A DNA stretch of 64,000 nucleotides, taken from assembly GCA_963556495.2 (NCBI GenBank), contig OY747712.1, positions 31,454,235-31,518,234 on the forward strand, given 5' to 3'. The position numbers and the translations under genes are program-made. The notes under the pieces were generated by a model. The model searched no databases and was not told the DNA's origin. It saw only the letters and a list, made by a program, of their open reading frames with translations. Origin of the DNA: Valencia hispanica (Eukaryota > Chordata > Actinopteri > Cyprinodontiformes > Valenciidae). Below are positions 10,740-23,203 of this stretch, piece after piece. Positions within the stretch are counted from its first letter, which is position 1; every line of letters starts with the position of its first letter.

Positions 10740-13700
10740 TTGCCATGGCGCTGTGAGAATCGGCTGCCTCTCCAGTAGCTCTCTAGTTTTTTTTTATAGC
10801 TATTTTTATTTCTTTTAGCTTTTTTAACTACATTAACTACGTTATTCCTTTTTTAAAATATTGTGTTTGTTCAACTTTAATTTAATATGCACCCAAAAGG
10901 CAGTTTTCTCACTTATTCACGAGAGGAGCTGCTGGCTTTGCGCACAAAAACACAAGCCGGAATACGACACCCTATACCGGTGGAGTTGAGGAGGAGACCC
11001 AGGGGGTGCAAAGCCGGGGCCAAGCTTAAGGCTGAGCGGGTGGAGAAACGGAGGTGCTACAAACCATCGATTCCCTCCGTCATCATGGGAAATGTGAACT
11101 CGCTGCCAAACAAGATTGACGAATTGTCCGCACTGAACAACCAGCGGATCTACTGTGAGAGCAGCTTGTTTATCTTTACGGAGACATGGTTAAACCACCT
11201 CGTACCGGATGCTAACGTGGAGCTGCTGGGATTCACAGCTGTGAGAGCCAACAGAGACATGAAAGCAAGCGGAAAAAGTAAAGGTGGGGGACTCATCATG
11301 TATGTGAACAACCGTTGGTGTAACCCAGGACATATCTCCGTAAAGACAGTTCTATGTTGTCAGGACCTCGAACTGACAGCCGTTAGTCTCCGCCCATATT
11401 ATTTTCCGAGGGAGTTCAGTCACCTGATCACCATCTGTGTTTACATCCCTCTGAGAGCTGACGGAGCCGCTGCCTGTGAGAAAATCCACTCTGTCACAGC
11501 AAGGCTGCAGACACAGCACCCTGAGGCCCTGATGATCATCTCTGGGGACTTTAACCACGTCACTTTGGACTCCACTTTGGCTGTTTTCAACCAGGTTGTT
11601 GACTGTCCGACCAGAAACAACAGGACAATAGATCTACTGTATGTAAATGTACAGGATGCATACAGAGCGACTCCCCTCCCCGCACTAGGGAAGTCTGATC
11701 CCAACCTGGTGCACCTACAGCCGCTGTACACCCCACTGGTCCAAAAGAAGATGGTGACAACCCAATCCATAAGGAGGTGGTCCCCTGAGATGGAAAGTGC
11801 CCTCAGAGACTGTTTTAACACCACGGTCTGGGATGTGCTGATGGACCCGCATGGTGAGGACATTGAGGGGATGACACACTGTCTGACGGATTACCTGAAC
11901 TTTTGCACAGATGTGGTCTCCCCTGCCAAGACAGTCCCCTGTTATCCTAATAACAAGCCCTGGGTAACGCAGGAAGTCAAAGCTGTCCTCAACAGGAAGA
12001 AGGCTGCTTTCAGGAGCAGAGACAGGGAGGCCATGAAGGCAGCACAGCTGGAGGTGAAGCACTATGTGAGGGAAGCTAAGGACAGCTACAGGAGAAAGGT
12101 GGAGCAGAAGCTGAGGGACAACAACATGAGGGAGGTCTGGGAAGGTGTGAGGACCATCGCAGGTTACAACACAAAGACCAGAGCTACAGAGGGGACAGTG
12201 GAGAGGGCGAATGAGATGTATGACTTCTTCTACCGGTTCAACCGGACCCTGTCCCCTCAACCCCCACCACCTCCCTCAGCACAGCCATCTCTCCTTCTTC
12301 CCTCCACACATCTTCCCCCAAACACCACAACACCCCCCTTTCCCTCCTCCCCCACCTCAACACAGTCTCCACCACACTTCACCACAGACCAGGTCAGAGG
12401 ACAGCTAAGGAAGATCCGGCCCAGGAAAGCAGCAGGTCCGGACAAAGTGTGTCCAAGACTTCTGAAGACCTGTGCTGCAGAACTGGGAGAACCACTTCAG
12501 TGCATCTTCAACCTTAGCCTGCAGCAGGGGAGAGTGCCCACCCTCTGGAAGACATTCTGCATCGTTCCAGTCCCGAAAAAGAACCGGCCCAGTGAACTGA
12601 ATGACTTCCGACCGGTGGCACTTACATCACATCTTATGAAGACGCTGGAGCGGCCTCCTCAGACCCCAGGTTCAGCACGCCCAGGACAACCTGCAGTTTG
12701 CTTACCAGCCAGGTGTTGGTGTGGAGGATGCCATCCTCTACCTGCTACACCGAGCCCACTCCCATCTGTATAAGGGAAGCGGCACAGTGAGGATTCTCTT
12801 CTTGGAATTCTCTAGTGCCTTCAACACCATCCAGCCCCCTCTGCTCCAGGACAAACTGGGCAGGATGGGAGTGGACTCCCACCTGGTGGACTGGATCTCT
12901 GACTACCTCTCTGACATGCCACAGTACGTCAGGCTGAAGGACAGCACGTCTGACACTGTGGTCAGAAGCACTGGAGCACCCCAGGGAACAGTGCTTGCCT
13001 CTCTCCTCTTCACCCTGTACACCTCGGACTTCTGTTACAACTCGGAGCTGTGTCACCTACAGAAGTATGCTGATGACACAGCCATTGTTGGGTGCATCAG
13101 GGACGACAGAGAGGAGGAGTATCGGAGACTGGTCGGGGACTTTGCTGCATGGTGCCACACCAACCACCTACAGCTCAACACCTCTAAGATGAAGGAGCTG
13201 GTCATTGACTTTGGGAGGTTCAGACCAAAACCGCGACCAGTCCTGCTAGAGGGACCTGAGGTGGAGGCTGTGGATTCATATAAATACCTGGGGCTGTGGC
13301 TGGATAAAAAACTGGACTGAACAACACACACCAACCACCTGTATGGGAAGACACAGAGCAGGCTGTACTTCCTGAGGAGACTGCGGTCTTTTAACATCTG
13401 CAGCAAACTGCTAGGGATGTTTTACCAGTCTGTGGTTGCCAGCGTCCTCTTTTACACCATGGTGTGCTGGGAGGGCAGCATATCCAAGAAGGACAGATCC
13501 ACACTGGATAAACTGATCAGGCGGGCCGGCTCTGTGGTCGGCATGAAGCTAGACTCTCTGGTGACGGTGGCAGAGATGAGGACACTGGATAAACTGCTGG
13601 ATATTCTTGACAACACCAGCCATCCTCTCCACACTGTCATCAGCAACCAGAGGAGCCGGTTCAGAAAGAGTCTGCTTCTTCCCAAATGCAGGACCAGTAG

Positions 13701-13975
13701 ACACAAGAACTCCTTTGTCCATCGTGCAATCACCCTCTTCAACTCCTCACTTGGGCGGAGGAGGAAATAGGGAGGACAGAGGGGAATGAGCAGTAGCCAG
13801 AGTGCAATATTATATATATATGTATATATAATTATTCTTATTTAATCAAACGTTCTGTATATGTTTATTTATTTATCTTACTCCATCCTTTTGTTTGCTG
13901 CTGAAAATGTTAATTTCCCTGAGTGGGTGATCCCAGGATGAATAAAGTTAAGTCTAAGTCTAAGTCTAAGTCTAA
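10740..13975 (+). mobile_element. CR1/Rex1-type LINE, nearly full length
   Basis: A non-LTR retrotransposon. A pyrimidine-rich leader (10740-10886) is followed by an endonuclease plus reverse-transcriptase frame (10887-13770), a short 3' UTR, AATAAA at 13941-13946, and a terminal (AAGTCT)n array at 13949-13975 in place of poly-A. A short 3' repeat array is typical of CR1/L2/Rex-type elements. The 5' boundary is approximate and I found no clear target-site duplication. Assignment to Rex1 rather than another CR1-clade family is from memory of style and is not certain. Confidence 0.9.
10887..13770 (+). pseudogene. LINE polyprotein (AP endonuclease + reverse transcriptase), broken
   Basis: The protein would nick target DNA and copy the element RNA in the nucleus. 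The endonuclease part shows GNVNSLPNK (residues 68-76), TETWL (98-102), GDFNH (220-224) and RTIDLLYVN (246-254). The usual SDH motif reads SDP (residues 270-272, codon 11700-11702), so the catalytic histidine is lost. A proline-rich linker (about residues 455-500) precedes the reverse transcriptase, which keeps the AGPDKV, FSSAFNT and YADD (13066-13077) signatures. The frame shifts by one near 12650, where the text passes from MKTLERPP... to the frame reading RPQVQHAQDN. A TGG-to-TGA type stop at 13318-13320 interrupts it again, and the same frame then continues to a stop at 13768-13770. With three separate lesions this is a dead copy; the surrounding coding sequence is otherwise well preserved, so the insertion is fairly recent. 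Confidence 0.92.
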
Positions 13976-15322
13976 TTTTCAGAATCATTTGCAGGCAGTA
14001 TTTTAAAAGTTGAGTTGAATGTTCCAAAAAAGACAAAGATGCAAAAAAATGTATGTGTTAAATTAGTATAAGGATTTGAATTTATAACCTGCAGTAGTTC
14101 TGGGTTTTAGGCAGACTTAACAGCACACAGCTGATATTGAGAACTGCCATTTCACTCAGATGTGACACTTAATGTGGAGTTGAAAAAAGAATGACTTGTG
14201 AACCTCTTGTGAAATAAATATGCTCAGTTTCTGTCCATTCTAATCTAACCTAAGCAGCAACTGTCCAAATTGGACAACAAACAAAAGTGAAAGTAAAAAC
14301 GTTGTTGTGTTTGCTTGAAAAATGATCTAAAATAGCATTAAACTCTTGATGAATGATTAATTAACAGCTCTGAACTGCCTCAAGGGATTTGACAAACCTC
14401 TCCCGTGTTCCACTGCTGCAAACTGACTCCAGGCGGTGCAGAGACAGACATGATGCAGTAAACTGAGGGTGAAAGGATGCAAAGTGAGCAGCGGGTAAGC
14501 GGGTACTCTATTTTAGAATCAAAGATTTTTCTTCCTTTTAACTGTGCTCTCGGATGCTTCTGCTCCTATGCACTCATCTGCAAACTTAAATCATCGCACA
14601 TGCAAACTGCTGCATGCATGCCTGGTTTCACTGACGTCCAAACATCCTTTCTTATTCTTTTACATTCTGATAAACACACATGTGGACAAAAAGAAAACAT
14701 TTTGTTCAATGTCTCCTTGTCCTTCTTTGCCTTATTCCTGGATATCTTATCATCCCAGAGGCTCCACCTCCCTGTCCCCATGTCACCCCTCACATGCATA
14801 CATATTGCCTGAGCTCCGGCTCCCCTCTAATGTACCACTTCCTTGTCAACCTTGTCTTGCTTTGTGTCGCTGACACACTGCCAGTGGTGGGCGTGCTAAC
14901 AGGGGTAACAGAAGAAAGAAAACACTTAGATTTCTCCAAACTGAAGTGGTTAATGGAAACAGAATTGGCCTTTATTGGCCAATGGGGGTCTCTCATATTT
15001 ACAGACAATACAGCTCATTTGTCAAGGTGACCTGATGTGTTCTTCCCCTTCACCGGTGATTTGTACATGTCGGAGTTTGTTTACAGAGGGGCTCTTATCA
15101 ATGCAGAGGGATGAATGTCCCCTTCTCAACACCACATAATCTTTTTACTCATCATTTGCTCACTTTTTGTGGTGTCCCTGCATTTTATGATTATTCAGAA
15201 CCAATCAAAAGTGGGATTGTGCAGACATGAGGTGCTTCATGATCATCCAGCATAGCCCAACTGTTCGCTCTGACGGAGGCTCAACATGTTACCTATTCAC
15301 CCAAGGGCTTTGATTTACATTA
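13976..15322. other. gene-free stretch
   Basis: Ordinary AT-rich DNA. The short open frames at 14.5-15.0 kb overlap on both strands and show no domain or splice context, so I do not call them genes. Confidence 0.5.
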
Positions 15323-15874
15323 GGCGCGTTTCCGCTATCTGAACTTAAGGGTAATTTAACCAGATCTTTTTCTGACATGGTAATTGGTTGGCCCGCTCCT
15401 CTCAGCCACCGTGTCTCCATACACAATCGTCCCTTTAAGGAATCAGCTTAAGAAGTCTGCAAATAATGACAGTTTCAGCTGCAAGAAGCGCCACTGATCT
15501 GCGCAAAAAGGTGCCCATAACAGCAGAAATAACAAGAGATCTACATAGAAGAAGCAGGGCTTGTTGCTGTGTTTCTGTTTGCTGTTTTTATAAACTGCTT
15601 CCCCAGCAACTCTTCTTATTTTTGCAAAGCGGGTTGTTTGACGACGTCTACTAATTTCCCTCTGAATTACAACCAATCAGTGGGACTTAACCACAGCTCC
15701 CGCTGAGCGACTCGATTGGGCCATTCTGAGTACATACCCCCATACTGGTACTCCATTGGTTCCTGAAATGGCCCCGAAAACGGCTCTGTCAGCCCGATCC
15801 AATGAAGTGGAGACATGCACATATCAGGAAGGTGCGGTAAAATTACCCTGAAGTTCCGATTGTGGAAACGCGCC
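15323..15874. mobile_element. MITE with GGCGCGTTTCC inverted repeats
   Basis: Left end GGCGCGTTTCCGCTATCTGA and right end (inverse) GGCGCGTTTCCACAATCGGA are inverted repeats. They extend about 39 bp inward with five or so differences, including the shared inner block AGGGTAATTT. TA lies immediately outside each end. The element is 552 bp with no convincing reading frame. The TA flanks suggest a Tc1/mariner-type target, but a Harbinger-type TNA site is not excluded. Confidence 0.85.
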
Positions 15875-16943
15875 TATTACAACAGATTTGGAAAACACAG
15901 AGGCACCACAAAGGGGGGTTAAGGAGTGCCTATGGTCACCCTTACATATTTGTTGCCCTGACTGCCTGGCAAGACAGCATTATGTAAAAAATATTTTTAG
16001 GAATATAAATTTAACAGAGGAAAATATGGATTGTTTTAACTTCTAGCATTTATTTATTTAAACTTGCTTGTTACATTTTTTGCCACATTTAAAGCTCTCT
16101 ATACACTGGAAGTACACTTATTTAAAATTTAAAAAAGAAATCCTATTCAATTTATTATCTAAATTACTGGCTTCAAGTCTTTATCAGTATAACGTTATCT
16201 TTTTATAAAGCCAGATGAAATAGGCTACTTTATACAACTTCCAAATTTCCCAAATGTTCTGAGCTTTTCAGGGCATGTATTTTGATTTATACCTAGCTTC
16301 CCAATGCTTTCTCAGGTGCACAAACAGTACTATGCTCACTTTTTTAGTCTTTGCTAATATCGTCATTTCGGGGAGGTCCACTCCAATCCCCAAAAAACTT
16401 TGTCCTGTTCTCTTTAGACGTTTCGCTGGTCCTACCAATCAGGGTTAAATAAATGGTTCATAAGCAGAGTACTGCAGAACCCAATGACATGCTGAGGAAG
16501 TAATTAAATCATTTAAATCAGGCGTGTTGGAGCAGGAGGACCTCTAAAACTTGCATAAATACTTTATGTATAACAGTGGAACCTTGTTGTAATAAATTAA
16601 AGGGATTTTTAGAACAACGTTTTTTGACAAATGGAAACTGTTCTTTGAGCCTATATATAGCATATGAACATTTGTTGGGGCTGGAAAGGGCCCAAGAGCC
16701 CTGATAAATATCCAAATACAACCCCATAATAAGGCTCTACTGTGGAAAGACTGGTTTCGGATTACCCGAAGGGTTTATGGTGCTACCTGAAGCTAGAAAC
16801 TCTGTGTACAGCCATTTTCTTATCGTCCAACAAGGATGTTAGCAGTGGTTTGGGCTAGCGATGTTAGCACACAAAGATTTGGTGCATTACAGCCACAAAC
16901 AGTTATACATTGCTGATGTTGAAGTGGGTTGGGACATTAACAT
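15875..16943. other. gene-free stretch with a small hAT-like fragment
   Basis: Around 16505-16555 the text 'gtgttggagcaggaggacct' resembles the inner terminal part of common fish hAT elements. No termini remain. The rest is AT-rich and unremarkable. Confidence 0.35.
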
Positions 16944-17101
16944 TTAAAGGGGGGGGTGTCTACAGCTCCTATGATGTATTATCAGAGCTTTGCTCACACT
17001 AAACGGCACAGACTTTTTGGTGTGGTACATTTGACACCCCAAGTTGCCATTTTTGAACAACAACATGGTAAATGCAGCTTTGAATTCTAGAGCCCCTTTA
17101 A
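16944..17101. mobile_element. possible small TTAA-flanked MITE
   Basis: A 150-bp segment is bounded by TTAA on both sides, with TTTAAAGGGG at the left edge and its exact inverse CCCCTTTAAA at the right. The inverted repeat is only 10 bp and low in complexity, so chance is possible. There is no coding content. Confidence 0.45.
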
Positions 17102-17825
<724 letters not shown>

Positions 17826-17916
17826 CGCCTCCGGTCACTTAAAGGCTGGAGCAATGACACACTGACCAAATGATTGACTTCATGAAGCATGCGGGAGAGG
17901 ATTCCTAGGTTCTTAC

Positions 17917-18360
17917 CGTATATAAGGGAAAAGATGAGTCTTGCTGGTGCAATCCTCAGGAATGTCAGGAAAAAGCTTTGCGCCTCAGAGCAGGTGCTCT
18001 AACCAAAGCCCAAGGCGGCTGCACAAACCGAGGAATTAGGCTCGAAACAGCACTTTGCAGCTGCAGAAAAACCGCTCTGACTCTCTCCACAAGCGCTCCA
18101 GTATTTTTCCCCACACTTTTCACTCTTTTCTCATCGTAATTTTTTCCTTGCTGGGAAGATACGCGCCGGTCATCCCAGCAGACGCTGTTATCTGCTTGAT
18201 CAGAGTAGGTGCACACACATTGAGAGAGATACGGAGAGCTAGAGAGAGAGTAGAGGTGCTCCGTCCGTCCCCCTCCGCACCGGCAGGGAGAGAGGCAGCA
18301 TCGGGCTGAACAAAGAGGCAAGCGGGGGCAGCCAGACGCAGCGCCTCCTTTCAAAGAGGT
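17917..18360 (-). promoter_or_regulatory. GC-rich patch with a strong minus-strand splice donor; candidate first exon
   Basis: This 440-bp patch is much richer in GC and CpG than its surroundings (cgcgccggtcatccc, gtccgtccccctccgcac) and lies next to AT-rich DNA. On the minus strand it ends TATACG, followed directly by GTAAGA (plus-strand tcttac at 17911-17916), a near-consensus 5' splice site. A pyrimidine-rich (CT)n-like stretch upstream on that strand is common in vertebrate 5' UTRs. I read it as a possible transcription start and first non-coding exon of an unidentified minus-strand transcript. The minus-strand 129-codon open frame across it has no recognisable domain. Confidence 0.4.
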
Positions 18361-19698
18361 GATGGAGAGGGAGAGTGGGGGTGGACTTTATGAGACCATA
18401 ATCCGATTCCTACATAAACCCCAAACGCTGATCTGGTCTCTGTGCAAAAAAAGTAGAATTTACCCCATGAGATTACAGTGACCATCATGTGAACCCCTCA
18501 CTGATGCTGATGTCTATTCTTCACATCATTTCCATACATATTCAATGACACAGCTAATCATATGTTTCTGCCAGTCCCCTTCACTAATTAGACAAACCAA
18601 ACATCATGTTGCTTCTTTGCAGTCAATGTGTACAGAAGTAACATTTGGATAACGCTGAGCAGATTTAAGTGTAACACATCTGTCACAGATGCATCTCCAA
18701 ATCTGCCCAAATCTCAGAGCTGCCGCTGTGTTCACGCAAACCAGCAGAATCATTCATCTCAAGGTTAGGATTGTAAGGCTGCCTGACCACAGGTTGAGCT
18801 TCAACACTGATTTCTGTCAGTGATAAATTGAGAATAAGTGCAGAACACTCCTCTTTGTTATTCATCGGTCCGCAGTTTCTCAGATGGGTTTAAATAATGC
18901 ATCTTTCCCCTGAGAGACTGAGACAGGAGTTGGTTTTAGAATTATAACAGATTCATAATGGCTTAATCAGTAATCAGTATGAGATTTTTAAAACTGATGT
19001 TAAGATGTTAATATAAAGCTATTGGTCATATTCAACTGATTTTAACTATGCTGACCTTGTGCTCCCTAATCTTGCCAAACAATTGGTCTAAATTGACACA
19101 GTCTCTTTCCTCTTGATATCTTTAGAAGATACCCAATAAAAATTTCTGGAGAGTATGAAGTTAAATCATATAAAGTAGTTTTTCCTTTTGAGGGGTGCAG
19201 ACCGAAGGAGACTCAAGGTTAATATCTATTTGAGTGGCAGTGTGTGAAGAAATGCTTATCCTTTCTAACTCGATTGATTACAACTGTAAAATGGTTTACA
19301 GTGTTACTACTGTGCTGTTCTTTACAGCATCAACATCACCACTGTATTGCAATAGTATTACTGTGATTCATTTTACAGTACTACTGCTGTATTGTCATCA
19401 ACAGAACCAAAATCACTAGTGCAATTCATATTACTGTATCTTCATTTACAGTACCACCTTATTTTCAGTGCCACTTCTAATTAATGAATTATAATACACT
19501 ATGTCATTTTTATTTGTGTTTTGACCGATAAAGTTCTATCAAATTTATTTCTGTCTGAACATTTTGAAAAGTGTTATGGCAGAATGACCGATTAGCTGTT
19601 CCAGTTTAAAGGGATTTTCTTCCAGGATTGCCTCAAACCAGGAAACTGCAACTGATACAGAAACTGGCAATTTCATTAAAAATAGATGCAATGGGATG
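18361..19698. other. gene-free stretch
   Basis: Immediately upstream (minus sense) of the GC-rich patch, so the first few hundred bases could hold promoter sequence. Otherwise no feature is supported. Confidence 0.4.
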
Positions 19699-20359
19699 GC
19701 TGTGTCGTGAGTCTAGGTTGTTGGTTTGTGTGGTGGTTCTCAATCAGATTACAGGTTGGGTGCAGCGGAGGCTCCTGGTGTGGCATTTATGTCTCGGTGT
19801 GCAGTTACCACACCTGTAATCTATCAAGGTCATTAGCAGGAGGATAAAAGGAGCTGAAAACCAATCACTCTTTGCCTTCACCTTCCTAATATCACTGTCT
19901 GGATGTAAGCTCCTTCCTCGTCTTCATCATCCTCCTGTCTGCCCTCCTAGCAATAATATTACGACCTTCATCATCTCTATTTCCTTTCTGCACATTCACC
20001 TTTTAAAAGTAATCACTTGCCAAGTCATCATCACAGTACCTCCAGACTCCACCTCTTCAAACTCTCTCTGGAACCCCACCATGCCGACCTCTAACCCAAG
20101 ACTACACTCATTCCTCACCGGCATCTTCACCACACCCATTATTAAAATTTTCCATTCCAACAAAGATCCCCTTTCTTCTACCCAGGACTCATCCCTCTGA
20201 GGGTTTTTTTAGTTTTTTTGTGTGTACCAGTTCCCAGTCCCCAGCCTCCATCAGATCAAGACTCAGCCATGTTCATATCATTGTTCAATAAATACCATAA
20301 ACTTGTCTCCTGAGAGCTTTCATGCATGTGGGTCAGAGTTTTACCTAAAAATCGTGACA
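19699..20359 (+). mobile_element. probable solo LTR
   Basis: The segment starts near TGTCGTGAGTC (19703) and ends ATCGTGACA (20359), giving TG...CA-type ends with a short inverted terminus. Inside, a TATA-like 'ggataaaagg' at about 19841 is followed about 440 bp later by AATAAA (20286), then a 'catgtgggtc' tail. This is the promoter-to-polyadenylation layout of an LTR. GGATG occurs just outside both edges (19694-19698 and 20360-20364), a possible 5-bp target duplication with two extra bases on the left. No internal gag/pol sequence lies on either side, hence a solo LTR. The retroelement family (Gypsy-like or other) is not resolved. Confidence 0.55.
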
Positions 20360-20619
20360 GGATGATTTTAATTGTATAACTGTAGAAATATGGGAGATGA
20401 TATAAAGCTCGACAATTTATATTTTTCTACAGGCAGTAAACAGGTTTTATTGAGCAGGGGCAAAAATGGATTTATGGACTTTAAAGGCTGCCAACCCCCA
20501 GCCTTTCCATTGACTATGAACAGCTTCCTGTTTCTTTTCCACAGCATGATTCTGCCTTTACCATGCTTCACCAAGAGAATTCTAAATTATTTTAATAAAC
20601 TCTAATTGTTTAACGCTAC

Positions 20620-20772
20620 TGTGGTGAACTGGCGTACGGTCCAGAGTGTACGCCGCTTCTCGCCCCTTGACAGCTGGAGATAGGCACTAGCACCCCCCGC
20701 AACCCTGCATAGGATGGACGGGTACAGAAATTGAATGGATGGCTTAATGGATGGCTGGATGGATGGATGGGA
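20620..20772 (+). repeat. 3' part of an abundant fish interspersed repeat, (GGAT)n tail
   Basis: The text 'gacagctggagataggcac', 'cgcaaccctgcataggatgg' and 'acgggtacagaaattgaatg' leads into a GGATGGATGG tail. The same block occurs at 30870-30955, at 38338-38390 and inverted at 59036-59116. The tandem tail suggests a SINE- or LINE-type 3' end. Confidence 0.8.
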
Positions 20773-20830
20773 TTGTTGTTGTTTTTTTAAGATGATTTAA
20801 AAAGACTTTCCACTGTTGGTTCCATTAGAG

Positions 20831-21561
20831 CAGTGTTTCTCAAACTATGGGGCGAGCCCCACTAGCCCCAGAGGTATTGCAGGTGGGGCGTGACATCAAT
20901 GGGATTTAAATAGTTTCCCCCCCCTAGATTCTGTCATTGTGAATGTTTCACTGCACTGTGAATTAAATCAACCAGCTCCCCCCTGTCACAAAATTAAACA
21001 CACTGAAATAAATTAGCAATTGTGATCATCACTGTTAACAGAACCGGGACCTGGAACATCGGGCTGGGAGTTTGACGTCGGAATATATCGCAGCAGAACA
21101 TAACAAGCTGAAGTAGCCGCATTGTCAGAGATTCCATCTACAAAATGTACAAATATCTAAAAAGATCAGCGAACGTTTCAGAGTCAGAGAAGTCACACGG
21201 TCAACAATGGAGGAAATACAGGGATGAGTATCTTGCTCTTTATTTATTTATTTTTTTATTTTTTTATTTTGTACTTTTGAAAGCTTTGTAAATTTGATAA
21301 ATCTACAACTTTTATTTTCTCCAACTGTGAGCTGAAGTTCTACATGTAGCAACTACTGACAGCATATATTTCTGAGCCGGTTTTATTTCCAACTAATTTA
21401 TACCCTTAAAAACTTGTAGACTAACTCGGCTATTTAAATAGATAAAACACTTTAAAAATCAGGCGTGGTCACCATTCTGTTGGGGCAATAAATGCATGGG
21501 GGGCTTGAGTATGCCCCTTTGTCCAAAGTGGGGAATGATAAAAAAAGTTTGAGAAACACTG
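20831..21561 (+). mobile_element. hAT transposon derivative with perfect target duplication
   Basis: Perfect 16-bp terminal inverted repeats, CAGTGTTTCTCAAACT at 20831 and its inverse ending at 21561, are flanked by an exact 8-bp duplication, CATTAGAG, at 20823-20830 and 21562-21569. The 8-bp duplications and CAG-type ends are typical of hAT elements. The element is 731 bp, so most of the transposase is gone; one coding remnant survives at 21145-21240. Confidence 0.95.
21145..21240 (+). pseudogene. hAT transposase N-terminal remnant
   Basis: A 32-codon stretch beginning MYKYLKRSANVSES and ending WRKYRDEYLAL resembles the start of hAT/ZBED-type transposases, where an R-K-Y-x-x-x-Y-(L/I) word near the N-terminus is common. 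It then runs into a T/A-rich sequence that looks like an intron or decayed DNA. It lies inside the hAT element 20831-21561 on the same strand. The family reading is from memory of the motif and is moderately sure. Confidence 0.55.
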
Positions 21562-21569
21562 CATTAGAG

Positions 21570-22270
21570 CATTAGGAAATATTAATGATTGAATGCAATT
21601 ATTGCATGTTTTTAAGCCATACAGTAACAATGGTTAATATTACTGGTGTATTGAATATATCTATTAAAGGGTAAGTATTTGCATTTGTGTGACTTTAACT
21701 GAAAGAGGTATTACCAAAAAGAATACAAATTTTTAAATACTTTTTTATTGCCATTTTTATCAGTATCACATAATATACCATTTGCTGTTTTGATAAAGTT
21801 TTAAGTCCATATTACCCAAACGTATTCAGGGTGGTTTATTTATGTAAATGTCTTTGTGATGAAAGATCTCCCTCTTTCAAATTTTGCTAACAGATATTTC
21901 TGCTCAGAGGGTTTAATTGTGCCCCCGGAGTACCGAAAACAACAATGGTAAGTAGGGTTTCCAGTAATCAGGCTCCTCTTTGTCTGGAGTTTGAGGTTAG
22001 GTTGCCATCAAAAAAAAAAAAAGATTAAGTTTACTGTTTAAAGGTTGACCTAAAATAGCTTACTTTACACTTCTTAATGAAACTAGGCAACCGGCCAAAG
22101 AAGCTTTAAAAAGAAATCAAACATGTAAGTCAAGACAGATTTGGACAACCTAGAGGGATTAAAAGCTTCATGAGTTCCTAAATTGCAAGATGTTTTAAAT
22201 CATATAAAAGTGGTTCAAAAACAAATGGGGTTTACAGTTAAGTGTTAGGAGAAAAACATACCACACTTAC
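21570..22270. other. gene-free stretch
   Basis: AT-rich, with one poly-A run at 22010-22022. Nothing else recognised. Confidence 0.5.
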
Positions 22271-22345
22271 ACAGCAATTACAGCAGCAGGTCATTTGAGA
22301 AATGTTTCTACCAGCTTTGCACATCTGGACACTGACATTTTTCAC
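22271..22345 (-). mobile_element. Tc1-like fragment (transposase C-terminus, antisense)
   Basis: Short match to the antisense transposase C-terminal region seen in the longer copies: 'agcaattacagcagcaggtc' followed by 'taccagctttgcacatctgg'. Compare 25620-25655. Isolated and decayed. Confidence 0.6.
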
Positions 22346-23203
22346 ATACTATAACTTCCATGCTGAAGTTATATCGATGAAGCTGGTTTTATATGTTGTT
22401 TAAAGTTCTTTCAACCTTTAGGCGGAATAATTAAAAAGTAGAGCCACTTCAGATGAAATAAACACGCATAAATATATAAACATTTTGTTTTTCTATTTTT
22501 TTTTACATACACAACTGGAGTTCAGCATTGACTGGAGGATAAATAAGATCACAAGGAGACACTTTTATAATTCAGCTGGAAATGAATCCGGTGGAACTGA
22601 AACCGAGGACAAGTCTTCTGTTCTCAACGTCTAGAACATGTAGGAGTTTCATGTAACAAGTATTGATTTCTCTTATCAAACAGTGTAGACTTACAGTTTA
22701 GAGTCCTCTGAGGTAAAATTATATGAGCATTGTCTTAATTTTTTTGTTTTTGGGATACTGACAACGACCCACGGTCACAATGATGTGGATAAATTCCCAT
22801 TTGGTTGCCACTTTGTTTTCAGAGCAAACTTGTAACAGAAAGCATGGAGCAGCAAATGAAACTCACCAGTGAGCTATAGCCAGCTTCAACAACTTCAGGT
22901 CAAATTCATTTAGCCATAGAAACACCTTCTCATGTCTGTTGTTCTTTGCTTCGCGATAACTGCACATGATATAAATGCTACAAATAATGAAACCAAAACA
23001 ATGATACAAAAAGTGTACAGAAAAGTTGAATATCAAGTTGTATTTTTTAGCTTAGCTTGAATCCTCTAACAAGAATTGATTCAAGGGTAAAAAATCTAGA
23101 TCTGACTAAACAATATGAAGTGTTTTCTGGTTCATTTGTGAACAAAATAAATGTAAACACAAGGAAAAATACCTTTAATCACTTTTAAAAAAATCTCCGT
23201 ATA
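22346..23203. other. gene-free stretch
   Basis: AT-rich sequence between two Tc1 remnants. No motif or repeat stands out. Confidence 0.5.

Noticed and set aside
11352..12260. Several minus-strand open frames opposite the LINE
   Set aside because: Shadows of the LINE reading frame on the other strand.
17965..18354. 129-codon minus-strand open frame in the GC-rich patch
   Set aside because: No recognisable domain, and it sits in what looks like a 5' UTR/promoter patch. GC-rich sequence has few stops by chance.
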